Shown here: piece by piece, positions 10,692 to 23,079 of the stretch
Layout: every line of letters begins with the position of its first letter
How positions within the stretch are numbered: the first letter of the stretch is position 1
Origin: Neoechinorhynchus agilis
Taxonomy: Eukaryota; Acanthocephala
DNA length: 64,000 nt
NCBI GenBank assembly: GCA_051530055.1
Contig: CM121342.1
Coordinates: forward strand, 8,742,001 to 8,806,000
Direction of reading: 5' to 3'
Program-made: the position numbers and the translations under genes
The notes under the pieces: generated by a model
Database searches by the model: none
Seen by the model: the letters and a program-made list of their open reading frames with translations, nothing else
Told to the model about the DNA's origin: nothing

Positions 10692-12705
10692 CAAACGTAA
10701 AGTGTCTTTGGATTATTTCTTGTGGTCAGAGGTCGAGACGATCTTAAACACGAGGAAAAGCAAGTCTAATATTTTTTATATATCTAAAATTACGGCTTCC
10801 TTGAACATTCAGCATTTCTGTTATCCGCGAAATAGCTGATTTGTTGTTACGACATTTTCAATTCTACGGTCTCCCTTTTACGGCAGGCAGGTGAAGAGGA
10901 AACGGCCTCTTTCCTGTGAGGGATCTCTTCGTCGAACGTGGCAGGAGGAAAGTCGAAGGATTCGCTAATTTTAGCAACTGCGAGAGCTGAACCGATCAGA
11001 TTTTAACGAAATCAAATCGCATATTTTCGATTCTTGGATTACATCGAGGGCAGGATGTATCTTTGAAGCGTCTTTTGTGATTATCTCCAATTTTTTCGGA
11101 TCTTAGAAGCAATCAATGTAAGGCACGGCAGTGATAGGTCCTTCTATGCCGCTATCGTCTAAATACCAAATAGCCATGGAAGACGAAAGGCAGTTATTCT
11201 AAATATTCCATCAACTGTCACGTTTTGATTATGTAATGAGCTTTTAAGAAACCCTGATAATGTTAATATTTGGAAAAAACGCTCAATCTACCGAATATCT
11301 TGCAAGCTTAGAAAGATTATCCGGTGACTATGAGCGAAATAAGACGAATTTCCATTAGACAGAAAATTTATGTGGGGTTCATCTGCGTAAACGCAATGTG
11401 CGAAATTTAATTACTGTTTAACGTTTTAGCCAACTGAAAACAAATTATGAAGAATCTGACATTTTACGTTGATTGCAGCTATTTAAATTATCCCAGATTT
11501 GGTTCCACTTTAAATTATAGTTGCGGTTTTCCGCTGATGCCAGAAACTAAGTTAAATTTGACGTCTTTTTTTGGTATGATTGTTCAATTCGATTGCGCTC
11601 ACATTAGCGAACTTGAAAAAATTATCCGATGGCATTTCGGATGGTAGCGTACTTATCTTAGACAGCGAATCCGTAGGTCACAAATGAAGCCAAATTGAAC
11701 GATTGTGGCCATATTGGCCATTATTGGGATCGATATATGAAAAACTAAAGTCGAATTGTGTCTCTGGTGTTGAGTCCGACGGTTATCCTTCTTCCTTGCC
11801 TATAAAAAAATCCAATGTTAAACCGAGTACATTTTCCGGATAACAAAACAATTTTAATTAATGGATAGTTTCCTTTTGGCAATGCACGGATTCTTGCGAT
11901 CTATTGTGAGCCTAGTTAAATTTATATCACTGTTTTTCTCATTATTCTGAAAACTAGAATTTCTGCGAAGCTATCAAAAAATGGAGCGATGATTTTCCGA
12001 TTTTAGCGATATTGCATGAAATGAATAGAGAAATGAACGTCTCATGTTGAAATGATTGTTTGTCTGCATCAGTGTTTGCATCCTTCGATTTACCCAACAA
12101 AGCATATTAAGCTTTTTTCTTCTTAGATAACACTTTTGAGTGTGCACGATGTGTACATAAATAACAAAAACCAACTTATTTTGGTAGCATTTAGTGTCCG
12201 CCCTTTTAATCCTTAAATACAAAAACGTATACCAGCCTTCCAAGTTACAAACGAAAAACAATACCATTTTGACTTTATCCATTTACCTTTTAAAAGTGTC
12301 AGATGACCCATTTTGGAAGCGGTCGATTGTCCATTTCAGAAATTATTTTCGATCACGAAAAGGATTCGAATCTCTACATCGAAATGACGAATAGTAAAGA
12401 AGTCATTGAACTATCACGAGTTTGTCGCTGTAAAATTGTGAATCATCAAAAGGGTTGTTCTCAAATACTTCTAAGTTCTCAACACCTCCATATTTACTAA
12501 AATTTTAAAGTCTACACATTATTTTAATTTGATCAAAACGCCGATGAACATTATGGCAGTTTTTCTTTTGGGAACCAGGGTGGTTAGAGCAAAGCTTGTA
12601 AAATTCAAACAACCCTGCGCCTTGACCATCGCCACTAGTTTTTCAATCAAAAATACATAATCTACGGTATTCAAAGTTAATTTTCACTCTAATTCACACG
12701 CAATC
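10692..12705. other. Intergenic, nothing firmly recognised
   Basis: About 2 kb between two converging genes. Small frames at 11447-11647 and 12194-12500 show no family motif. Both genes' 3' untranslated regions lie here. Confidence 0.45.
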
Positions 12706-15678
12706 TCATTGCCCATACTCACTACCGACAGCACTATTCACCTCTCGTTTCCTTCTCCAAACCACGCAGGTTCTATCAGCGCTTGTACTTACAAACGCAT
12801 CCGTCTCGTATGGATGCCATCGAGCTTGGACGACTTTATCTGAATGCCGACCAACGATTGTCATTCCATTGTTGGGACCATTCACAAAGGATCCAATTCT
12901 TAAAGTCATATCATACGACGCAGTCAATACTGTCGGCGCTGCTCCGTTCGATTCCGAACAGAATCTAATCGATCGAACTTGACCGTCGTGGATCTCGTTT
13001 AGGTTAGCCCGTGGTTGTACCGATCGCTGATGAGGTTGACCCATCATGCGTAAATCCCAAAGAAAGATCTTGGCGTCTTCGTGACTACTTGCAAGAAGGT
13101 ATGAGGAATCGGCGTGAATTGCTGCTACAGGACTTAAAGTGGACGTAGTTGATATTTCCGCAGATGGATTCCTTAGATCCCAAAGTCGAATAGACCGGTC
13201 AAATGATCCACTGATAAGTGTAGATACAATTGAGGGACATTGGGCGAGGCAGTATACGTGGCCTCTGTGCGATGTGAGGGAGCGAATGGTTTGTCGAGAA
13301 ATCACGTCAGTTATTGCTGCTGAGATTGTCGATTTTTAACATTTTTAAAAAATGTTAAGTTTGTGAAAAAAGTCGAAATCGCCACACTCGCTCTCTTTTT
13401 TTTATAGAAAACTCATGGGAATCGTGAGTTATTTTTATAAGGCGGACTACAGATTAAAACTCAATAAAAGCCACCGTGGCATACCGTTTAGACCTGACTA
13501 ACAACAAATCAATATCTATTCTTCTCATCACCAAAAAAGAACACATATTAAATAGGCGTAAATTGGGACACTTGGTGGTTAAATAGGCCGACTTTTAATC
13601 CAGACATAGTTTGAGTTAAAATACAAAGTGTGTAAAGTATTCCCTGCTCGGTAAGGGAAGTCTTTTACGAAAATTAGCACTTAAGGGTGTTCTAAACGTC
13701 GCGCGGGATGTACGAATCCTTTATTCGAAATGTCCATGGATTCTATTGTATTCCGTTAACTTAAATCACCAGAAACCTATGATGGAAAGGTTTTTTTCGA
13801 TTTGGTTTAAACAGACAAAACCTATGTTGGGTGATCGATTTTTTCCACCTTAAAAAATGCCAAAGCCTTTTAACAAAAAATACATTTTCGTCACCTTTGG
13901 TTGTTTTGTTTAAATTTAGACTGAAAAGCTCCATGCTACTAAGAATTGTGTTCAATCCCAACAGATCTACATGGATTCTACAGTCTCCCGCTCCTCCGCT
14001 AACAATAACATCCCCATCAGAACCGAAGAATAGTACGTCCCTGACAGTTCCGTTATGCAAGGTTAGCTGAGTGATCGATCCGAGATGGCCGTTAGTAAAG
14101 TTGACTAGTTTAATGCTTTTGTCATTGGATCCAGAAGCAAGTAAACGTCCACTTGGGTGCCAGTCTAGGCAATAAATCGATCCACCATGATAGTTTTCAT
14201 AATGAGAGAGTACGTGAGTCGGTACAGGCGAACTCGTATTTTTTGCAGTCGTCAACGCTGGCCATAGACAAATCCGGAGCATTTTAGAATTTGATCCAAC
14301 TGCGTAGTAATTTCCTTGTGTTGGGTGTATTTATTACAATTCTTTTTGAAACGGAGAAAAAGATTCGTAATTATATGGCAACAGCCCTAATGGCTTGAGC
14401 GTCCTGCATGTGATTTGCCCTATAGTATTCTATTCTTTTTTCTTGAGAAGGGCAAGTCCGATCAGATAATGAGAGAGCCTGGAGGTTTTCGACGGAATCG
14501 AACGTATGAGAAGGCGTGGGAGTTAGTGCTGCTGTTCCGGTGGTTACCGTTGATGTTGGAACGGAGGCTGCAGGTGGAGGCGGCGGAGGCGGTAAAGATT
14601 TCCGAGGATGTTCTTGCTTGAGTGTAGATTTGATTGGAACTGTGCAGAGACTGAGATTCCGTTGAGCGAATGAGCAAGAGAATGTCTCAATTGGAAGGAA
14701 TTGAAGCCACGAGAGGAGTGATGCATCCATGTCCGTCATTGTTGTTTCAGCCAGCACAGACACGGTTCGACTACATAAAGACATGTTAGGTGGATTCTCA
14801 ATGGATTGTGGATTCACGTTATCGTCGTCATTGAATACAGTAGCCGCTATTTGACAATATTCCATACATGTTTCGTAAAGAAGACCTTTTACAATCAATT
14901 GAATCAATCGATCATTCGTAGATTCACCGATGTCATTGTTCTTTGCGTGTTCAAGCGCCATACAACGCTCAATGCACTCACTTTTGTTTCGACATAAATT
15001 CCATTTAGGATCGTTCACTATTGCAAAGAACCGCGATGTTAAACTCACACTCCTCTCACGTCGTATAAGACCCAAAAGCTGATTGACTTTTTCGCATTCA
15101 CCTGGATATTCGGATAAATCTTTGCTAGTGAGGAGCATCGACAATAATTGGACTAATTTATCGTGAACGTCGATTTGATCATTTATAAAATAGAGGTAAG
15201 AGAGCTCCAATGCTTGGTGAAGTCGAATAACCGTTATTTGTGCGTCGTTACCCGATACTTGAGAAGCAGCTCGTTCGTAATCAGCGTTCTGAATGCTCTG
15301 TCGAAGAGAAGACGATCTTCTAAGACCATTAAGTATTCCAGTCTCTTGTTCAAGGTTCGTCGCTGAACTCGAAAATTGCTTTTTATACAGATATTCGAGA
15401 ATGAGCTTGGTTACATCACTATCCTTGACGGTAACCCGAACATTTCCATATTCCTCGGGTGCTGGTATATTAACGGCGCTTTCCGACGGGATAAACGAAT
15501 TGTGACTCGAATCGTCGTTCATTGAGTCGTAATTCTCGTAGAGAATATCTGCAAGTTTTTTGAAAGGCCCTAAAAACAGGGGTATAGTCGCAAAATCAAA
15601 TGCACAATTGAGGCTGATAGTCTCTTTTTCAGTCCGTAAAACAACTTTCATTCTCCATGGATTGAGTTTTTCTTTCAA
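12706..15678 (-). CDS. WDR47: WDR47 (nemitin)-like LisH/CTLH/WD40 protein (3 exons)
   Basis: Exon 1 (15678 down to about 14372) encodes a LisH motif at residues about 85-118 (KLILEYLYKKQF), then CTLH-type helices, a long helical stretch ending near CMEYCQIAA, and a low-complexity linker with a run of seven prolines. Exon 2 (about 14329-13980) and exon 3 (13319-12706) carry WD40 repeats: YAVGSNSKMLRICLWP, GSIYCLDWHP, GSNDKSIKLVNF, SGSFDRSIRLWDLRN, TASYDMTLRI and a final STSADRTCVVW. Repeat spacing and wording match vertebrate WDR47, a microtubule-associated neuronal protein. Exons 2 and 3 join in phase (donor at 13979/13978, acceptor after 13320). The exon 1-2 join, after RAVA, lacks an obvious in-phase GT-AG pair. 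An AT-AC intron or a sequence error could explain it. The first 50 residues before MNDDSS may not be translated. Confidence 0.85.
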
Positions 15679-16760
15679 AAAAAGGATCTTGTTAGCAAAT
15701 TATTTCATTGAGGTCGACGTCTGTATACCATAAGTACATTTTATTTAATTAAAGGGAAAATTAAAATGAAAAACCTAATCTTTTTTCATTATTTTCAACT
15801 TAGATAAATAAATTCGTGCTAGGCTGCCTTTGTGAATGCACACACAAAAAAGCGACATACATCCGTCCGAAAAACGAGGTCAAATAGTAAAAGTTAAGTA
15901 AATTTTACAAGATTAAGTGCGTTTGGGGGAAACCGATCGGTGATTTTTCAATGTAAAAAATGAATGTGAAGTTTCCTTCTTCTTTTTTAACCTCAATACC
16001 TAACGAAAGTTGGTGGAGTTAAAATATACATTTTTTCATAAATTGCCAGAACATCTAATCGTTAAATTTCCAAACTCGCAAATCTACAGCCAATCGACTA
16101 GAATTACCAAAACAAAAAATACGATTTGACACTGCGTAACGCGGTTTTTTTCCTCAAGTTTTATTCAGTTACAAATAACAGCAGTTTTGTTGTCATAAAA
16201 TTGATTAGGATTCCAAATCTACGTTTGGAAAGTTCGCAAAAACGAGGTGAGAACGTAAACGAAATATATACTGTTAATAGTGAACAAAAAAGCCAAAGTA
16301 CCCAAGGGAAAATCATAATTTTGATTTTTAGAACTTCAGTAATAGGATTCCGGAATTTTAGTACGTCGCAAGAAGCATTTTGCTACATGAGAGAAGATTG
16401 GCAGTGCTGCGAAACAGTCAATACATTCGTTGCCAATGTTTATCTTGTTGCAAGGCGGGGAATGGCAACAGGTCAGGTGCTTCAGGGTGGTTGGAGGAGT
16501 GCTGCTGAAGCAGACAATTCGTCTCTTCCTCACACAACCGGGACATCAGATTTATTGCACGGACTGATTCGTTTGCGAAGCTTGTGCACGGGGATGTCTT
16601 GTAATTGCTTTTACTGAAATACCCATATGGAAAAGGAGATTAATTTTAGATTCTTAGAAGATGAGGAACCAAAATGAAGGTTTTTCGAAAAAAATGCAAA
16701 CAGTCACGACTTTAGAGGTTTTCTAATCTACGCAAAAAGACTGTTCGCGGAAGTTTTTTT
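15679..16760. other. Upstream of WDR47; unassigned
   Basis: Contains the presumed WDR47 promoter. The plus frame at 16126-16617 (163 aa) and an opposing Cys-rich minus frame at 16336-16533 overlap. Neither resembles a family I know, and 16400-16600 is more GC-rich than its surroundings, so an exon or a transposon remnant is possible. Confidence 0.35.
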
Positions 16761-16789
16761 ATAAGAACCACTAATATATGATAGGGTTT

Positions 16790-19640
16790 TAAATTTAATA
16801 ACGCTCCTTTTTGACGCTAACTCGGCCAAAGAAAACCAGGGCTCTAAAAAAGGAACGGCTAATAAAAGAAAGGGTTTTTAGATTCAATAGGGCTCCTAGT
16901 TTGCGTAAAATTTGATTCAGACAATCAGAGCACTTAAAATTCATCGTTGATATAAGAAAGGAGCTTTTTTTGTTAAGGCTAATTTTTGGGTATATTTTGC
17001 CAATGAAAATAAGGGCTCTCCAAATTCATTGCTAATACAACAAAGGATTTTAAATGTAATAAAGCAACTTTTGGGATTAATTCTACCACAGAAAATCAGA
17101 GCTCTTTAAATTCTTCGAAGATAAAAAAAGGTTTTTAAATGTAATAAAGCTTCTAGAAAATCAGTGCTCTTTAAATTCTTGGAAGATAAAAAGGGTTTTT
17201 ATATGTATTAAAGCCTCTTTTTTAGGTTTGATTCTACCATAATAATCAGGGCTCTTTAAATTATTCGAAGATAAAAAAGGTTTTTAAATGTAATAAAGCT
17301 TCTTTTTTAGGTTAATTCTACCATAGAAAATCAGGGCTCTTTAAATTCTTCGAAGATAAAAAAAGGTTTTTAAATGTAATAAAGCTTCGTTTTTGGGTTA
17401 ATTCCACCATAGAAAATAAGCACTCGCTAAATTCATCGCGGACACAAGAAAATTTTTAAATGTAATAACGACACTTTTTCGGTTTGATTCCACCATAGGA
17501 ATCAGGGCTCTTTAAATTATTCGAAGATAAAGAAAGGTTTTTAAATGTAATAAAGCTTCTTTTTTGGGTTGATTCTACCATAGAAAATCAGGGCTCTTAA
17601 TTTTTCGAAGATAAAAAAGGTTTTTAAATGTAATAAAGCTTCTTTTTTGGATTAATTCTACCATAGAAAATCAGTGCTCTTCTTCGAAGATAAAAAAGGT
17701 TTTTATATGTAATAAAGCTTCTTTTTTAGGTTAATTCTACCATAGATAATCCGTGCCCGCTAATTTCATCGCTGACACAAAATTTTTAAATGTAATAACG
17801 ACACTTTTTGGATTAATTATATCATAGAAAATCAGAGCTCGTTAAATTCTTCTAAGATAAAAAAGGTTTTTAAATGTAATAAAGCTTCCTTTTTGGGTTA
17901 ATTCTACCATAGAAAATCAGTGCTCTTTAAATTCTTCGAAGATAAAAAAGGTTTTTAAATGTAATAAAGCTTCTTTTTTGGATTAATTCTACCATAGAAA
18001 ATCAGTGCTCTTTAAATTCTTCGAAGATAAAAAAGGTTTTTAAATGTAATAAAGCTTCTTTTTTGGATTAATTCTACCATAGAAAATCAGTGCTCTTTAA
18101 ATTCTTCGAAGATAAAAAAGGTTTTTAAATGTAATAAAGCTTCTTTTTTGGATTAATTCTACCATAGAAAATCAGGGCTCTTTAAATTCTTCGAAGATAA
18201 AAAAGGTTTTTAAATGTAATAAAGCTTCTTTTTTGGGTTAATTCTACCATAGAAAATCAGTGCTCTTTAAATTCTTCGAAGATAAAAAAGGTTTTTATAT
18301 GTAATAAAGCTTCTTTTTTAGGTTCTACCAAGAAAATAAGAACCGCAATTCATCGCGACAAGAAAATTTTAAATGAATACGACACTTTTCGATCACCATA
18401 GAATCAGGCTTAAATTATTCAAGATAAAAAAGTTTTTAAAATAATAAAGCTTCTTTTTTGGATTAATTCTACCATAGAAAATCAGTGCTCTTTAAATTCT
18501 TCGAAGATAAAAAAGGTTTTTATATGTAATAAAGCTTCTTTTTTGGATTAATTCTACCATAGATAATCCGTGCCCGCTAATTTCATCGCTGACACAAGAA
18601 AATTTTTAAATGTAATAACGACACTTTTTGGATTAATTATATCATAGAAAATCAGAGCTCGCTTTTTGGTTTGATTCTACCATAATAATCAGGGCTCTTT
18701 AAATTATTCGAAGATAAAAAAGGTTTTTAAATGTAATAAAGCTTCTTTTTTGGGTTAATTCTACCATAGAAAATCAGGGCTCTTTAAATTCTTCGAAGAT
18801 AAAAAAGGTTTTTAAATGTAATAAAGCTTCTTTTTTGGATTAATTCTACCATAGAAAATCAGTGCTCTTTAAATTCTTCGAAGATAAAAAAGGTTTTTAA
18901 ATGTAATAAAGCTTCTTTTTTAGGTTAATTCTACCATAGAAAATCAGTGCTCTTTAATTCTCGGAAAATTTTCAAGATAAAAAAGGTTTTTAAATGTAAT
19001 AAAGCTTTTTTGGTTAATTCTACCATAGAAAATCAGTGCTCTTTAAATTCTTCGAAGATAAAAAAGGTTTTTAAATGTAATAAAGCTTCTTTTTTGGATT
19101 CATTCTACCATAGAAAATCAGTGCTCTTTAAATTCTTGGAAGATAAAAAGGGTTTTTATATGTATTAAAGCTTCTTTTTTGGATTAATTCTACCATAGAA
19201 AATCAGGGCTCTTTAAATTCTTCGAAGATAAAAAAAGGTTTTTAAATGTAATAAAGCTTCTTTTTTAGGTTAATTCTACCATAGAAAATCAGGGCTCTTT
19301 AAATTCTTCGAAGATAAAAAAAGGTTTTTAAATGTAATAAAGCTTCGTTTTTGGGTTAATTCCACCATAGAAAATAAGAACTCGCTGATTGTTTTCGGAG
19401 GAAAATTTCTAGTAAGCTCCGAAAACAATCGCTAAAGAAGATCCGAGATAGTGGATCGAAATATCCAATAAAATCTTAATTTCATTTATCTCTCCTATTA
19501 ACAAATAACGATGAATTATCTTTTCAACAAGAAAATTTTTAAATGTAATAAAGCTTCTTTTTCGGTTTAATTCTACCATAGAAAATGAGGGCTCGTTAAT
19601 TTCATCGCTGATAAAAAGAAATGTTTTTTAATTGAATAAC
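16790..19640 (+). repeat. 85-bp tandem satellite array
   Basis: About 30 tandem units with an exact 85-base period in the homogeneous core (for example 17941 to 18026). Each core unit carries an AAGCTT site within AATAAAGCTTCTTTTTTGG and the string ACCATAGAAAATCAG. The outer left units are diverged and irregular in length. The core at 17.9-18.3 kb and 18.7-19.4 kb is nearly identical between units, as expected from unequal exchange. A variant unit class (CCCGCTAATTTCATCGCTGA type) recurs near 17.40, 17.75, 18.33 and 18.55 kb, showing larger-scale duplication. The repeats abut without spacers. Confidence 0.97.
19387..19430. repeat. Perfect hairpin inside an insertion in the 85-bp satellite
   Basis: GATTGTTTTCGGAG (19387-19400) is repeated exactly inverted at 19417-19430 with a 16-base loop. 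It opens a non-satellite stretch of about 140 bases (19385-19527), after which satellite sequence resumes. Confidence 0.85.
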
Positions 19641-20369
19641 TCTTTTCGCCTATGAAGTGACGGCACAAAAGTTGGGTTTATTTTCTTTTCGCAAAAAACA
19701 TCAACAGTGACGTAGTTGATTTTTTAAATTATGCGCAAAGTTCATGCTCATTAAAAGGTTTTTGTGCTGCAGAAGCAAGATTGATGGGGCCCTCAGTACG
19801 AATTTAAAAATGTGCCTAATTCATCGATCACAACCGGTATTCTAAGCGCTATTCACGGATCATTGTTCGACCGAAGAACTCATAGTTTTGTTTATTTTGT
19901 CCAAATCAGTGAACGAGAAAATAGATACACAAATCAACTAAAGGACAAATTGAACACCAAAAAGTCTCTCCGTGACTTCGCCGCAGTGTTTTTAAACGCT
20001 CATGACGTCACTTATGTAACCTTGCGCGCACACGGAAGAATCGACAACGAATGCTCGGGATATTTTTCATTCGCTCATTCGATGATATTGTCCCGTTCTC
20101 TGAAACGCGTACACGAATGTACTAGGTTCATTTTTACGTGCCCGTTCAATTTTTTGAACACATTTTCACTAATGAAAAAGTCTGCATAAGCATCTTTTGA
20201 TGTGGTATTCTGCCGATTAGATGAGTATTGATAAGCCTAAAATAACGAGTGTTGATTTGTGCTCTATAACGAAAATCGATAATGGCATCGTTCGCCATTG
20301 TATAAAAAATCAATAAGTTATTCACATACAAATAATGCGCGCCCGCGTTTGTGATGGCAGTTCACCGAC
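19641..20369. other. Possible LINE 5' region
   Basis: Lies just before the LINE ORF1 start. A 125-aa frame at 19812-20189 has no recognised motif. A perfect palindrome TGACGTCA (20003-20010), the CREB/ATF site consensus, is present, but its use is unproven. Confidence 0.3.
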
Positions 20370-22230
20370 ATGCGCAATTTTCGTTGTAACGAAAAAAGCG
20401 TTGTTTCTGGTGATTTCCTATCGAGACCTCCCGATCATCCTGATGATCGTGGAGGTTTGGATGTCGGTGGTTCGCTAAGCTCTAACAACTTGCGAATTCC
20501 AATGTCCTTGGAGAAGCGAGAGCAGTTGCTCTCTGATCTCCTGGTAAACAATTCCCAGTTGACATCGACAAAGCAACAAATTCCAAAATACTCTACCGAC
20601 AAAAAGATGGCCTTTCATATCCATTTTTAAAACCAAACTTATCCTACCCAAACAAATTATGTACGACCAAGCAGTAAGTCCGTGGACTCGTACCTTCAAG
20701 AACGATGGTATTAAAAGGATCGATCACATATTACGCCGGCACTCTACGAATCTACCTGACTTCACACAATTGGTTGGATCACCTTGTCAAGTTTTCGAAA
20801 TCTAACCTCCCTAAAGAAGTCTACGATATTACGTCCAGTTCTCAAAAAGTTCAATTTCTGGTTAAAGGTGTTGAACCTTCTCTCAGCAAACAAGAACGGA
20901 ACGAGTTCGAACAAACTTTTGGATGCAATGTAAAGTTCTAAACTCAAGAAGGACGGGCCAACCTATTCCTATTGCCATGGTAGAAGGACAATGGAATGTG
21001 CGTGATGACTTATGTTCTCAACAATTTTGCCCCTTCAACTGCTTCGAAATTAACTTCGTGATGAAATAAAACTATGAGCAAGATGATTTCATCTTTCCGC
21101 AATGCAATATCTGTCAGCATTGGGGCCATTAGTGCCAACACTGCCCCAATCCTTCTCACAAAAAATGTTGTCACTGTAGGGATTCCTCTCACGGTTCAGA
21201 TCAATGTACCAGTTCAAATAAACATTGCCCAAATTGTCAAGGACAGCATTCGTCTTTTTACAGAGGATGCCCAGAATTCAAAAATTACTGGGCCTGGGCT
21301 CAGAATTCTCGTATTAACGCCGTGGAAAAAAGGAAAAGGCTCATTACTACAACTAAGCAAGTAGCGCCTAAACTCAATTCATTGCTTCCAACACCCTCCT
21401 TTCGACAAGACGCCAACTCTAACTTCTCAGGATTTTCCGGTAACGTGCCCTCTACTCAAGTGGTAACCATGGAGGTGTTAGAGAGCAAATTAGATGAAGC
21501 TTGTAACAAGATTCTAATGATTATGCAAGCTCGTTTTACGGAGGCAATGCTGGCTTTTCTGCCCTTGCAGAGGTTTACTCCAATTTTTCCTGTTCTAACC
21601 AGCCCATGCGAGCCATTCTTGCCGTGGACATTTCTCAAGCTTTTGATAAGATTTCTCTTTCTTTTATTGTTGAAATGCTTGAATTTTTCAGTCTACCTCA
21701 CAATTTAATTACACGTATCCACAATATTTTATTTACAAAATCTTTTTACTACGAAGACGACGCCTCAAAGACACTTTACTACCCGTCCAATGGTGTTCCG
21801 CAGGGGTCGCCTCTGTCACCTATTCTTTTCCTTATGGCATCACAATACTTGATTCAGAATTTTAAAGTTCGGGCCTCGCTCACCTGCTACGCGGATGATT
21901 TTACTTTTGTCATCTCCACCCACGAGATTAGTTTTGAATAAAATGAAAAAAATGCTCACTTTAGAATCGAAAAAGACGAAGCGCGCCGTTACTCTCGGAT
22001 TAAACGCTAATCAATGCCAAACTATTTACAAAAGCTGGAGCATTCCTGGCCTGGTCTTTTTTCTCGAGGTAGCCCCCCGGAACAAAAGGCTTTAATCATC
22101 AAAACGTTCTGTGATAACCTTAATACCCTGTCTTTCTCCTGGGGCGGAGAATTGAGAATCTTCTGCAACAGTAGACTTATGAGATGGTCTAGTTGAACGA
22201 TACTGATTAGTTGTTTTGGTTTTTTCTCTC
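20370..22230 (+). mobile_element. I/Jockey-group LINE, degraded copy 1
   Basis: ORF1 starts at ATG 20370 (MRNF). The region near 21095-21290 encodes a gag-like series of zinc knuckles (CNICQHWGH, CQHCPN, CCHCRDSSH, CPNCQGQH) with one in-frame stop (TAG) inside the first knuckle's frame. The reverse transcriptase is read at 21606-21941: DISQAFDKIS, GVPQGSPLSPILF and the catalytic CYADD. The endonuclease and much of the RT are missing between ORF1 and the RT, so the element has an internal deletion as well as stops and frame changes. A 3' tail ends near TATTATTATTGTGA at about 22256-22270. Confidence 0.82.
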
Positions 22231-22266
22231 ATACTGCCACATGATGAATAAATCTGTATTATTATT

Positions 22267-22830
22267 GTGATGGCTCAAACAATTTTCGACAAAAAAATGC
22301 GCAATTTTCGTAACAATGAAAAGTGCGTGCCAACAACAACTGAGATTTCGAGAGAACCTTATCCTCCTGATGACCGTCGAGGAACAGGGGTGGAGGACAC
22401 TCGTCCAACCAACTTCTCGATGAGGATTCCGATATCCTCAAAGGCAAGAGAGCAGCTGCTGTCAAACCTCAACCCATCATATGTCAATCCTCTCTTTAAC
22501 CAGAGTGGAATGTGTGGTAAGGAAATGATACCTACCCAAATGCAAAACCTATCTTCATCAGAGGAATATCAGCAGACTTCAAGCAACGACTATAATCGTA
22601 CACAATACAACTACATTGATAGATCAATCAAAAAAGAGAATTATGTATCCAAAATCACAGCAATACCAATAGCATCTAAAGAAGAGACGTGTGGTAATTT
22701 CCTCATACCTTGGTTGGATGCAAAAAAGGAGATCGAGTACTACGAATCAAGACGACATCATTTTGGAATGGAACACTCAAAACTATTTTCACGAATAAAA
22801 TCGATATGGATCATTTTGAAATCTTCATAA
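22267..22830 (+). mobile_element. I/Jockey-group LINE ORF1, copy 2 (N-terminal part)
   Basis: A 187-aa open frame. From ATG 22297 it begins MRNFRNNEK and continues with PYPPDDRRGTGVED and MRIPISSKAREQLLSNL, which parallels copy 1 (MRNFRCNEK, DHPDDRGGLDVGG, LRIPMSLEKREQLLSDL). The copies are clearly related but diverged. No zinc knuckles or RT follow, so it is 3'-truncated, with unrelated DNA after 22.85 kb. Confidence 0.75.
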
Positions 22831-22975
22831 AAAACCGTTTCAACTCGACATAATTCGCTTGCGGATTTGATAAAAGGAATTAAATCAATCTGAGACAATA
22901 CAATATTTTTGTCCAAAAGTGCATCGAGATATAAAGATCAACGCTAGAAAGAAAATATCTCACGGATTTTTTAAA

Positions 22976-23075
22976 AATCTACGAACAAATAGAGAGCAAG
23001 AAACACAAAATATATTTTCATTATCAACAAGTATTTGTAGCTAGCAAATATTTATCAGAACGCGAATAATGGTTA
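22976..23075 (+). repeat. Dispersed ~100-bp repeat, copy 1
   Basis: Shares TTCATTATCAACA, TATTTGTAGCTAGCAAATAT and CAGAACGCGAATAAT with 31876-31975 in the same orientation. The TAGCTA centre is flanked by near-complementary arms. The family is unknown. It directly precedes the 238-bp satellite. Confidence 0.7.
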
Positions 23076-23079
23076 AAAC

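Noticed and set aside
12783-13339. Plus-strand frames at 12783-12968 and 13139-13339
   Set aside because: They are shadows of the WDR47 WD40 exon on the minus strand.
16126-16617. 163-aa plus-strand gene
   Set aside because: Composition looks non-coding, the first 60 residues come from AT-rich DNA, and an opposing frame is equally plausible. No family motif.
18947-19168. ORF in the 85-bp satellite, and likewise 24149-24352 in the 238-bp satellite
   Set aside because: These are chance frames through tandem repeats and show the repeat period in translation.
16790-19640. CRISPR-like array of regularly spaced repeats
   Set aside because: Units are contiguous 85-bp tandem repeats with no unique spacers, in an animal genome with introns.
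20003-20010. TGACGTCA as a proven LINE promoter element
   Set aside because: A single 8-bp palindrome without any other promoter signal. Mentioned only as a possibility.
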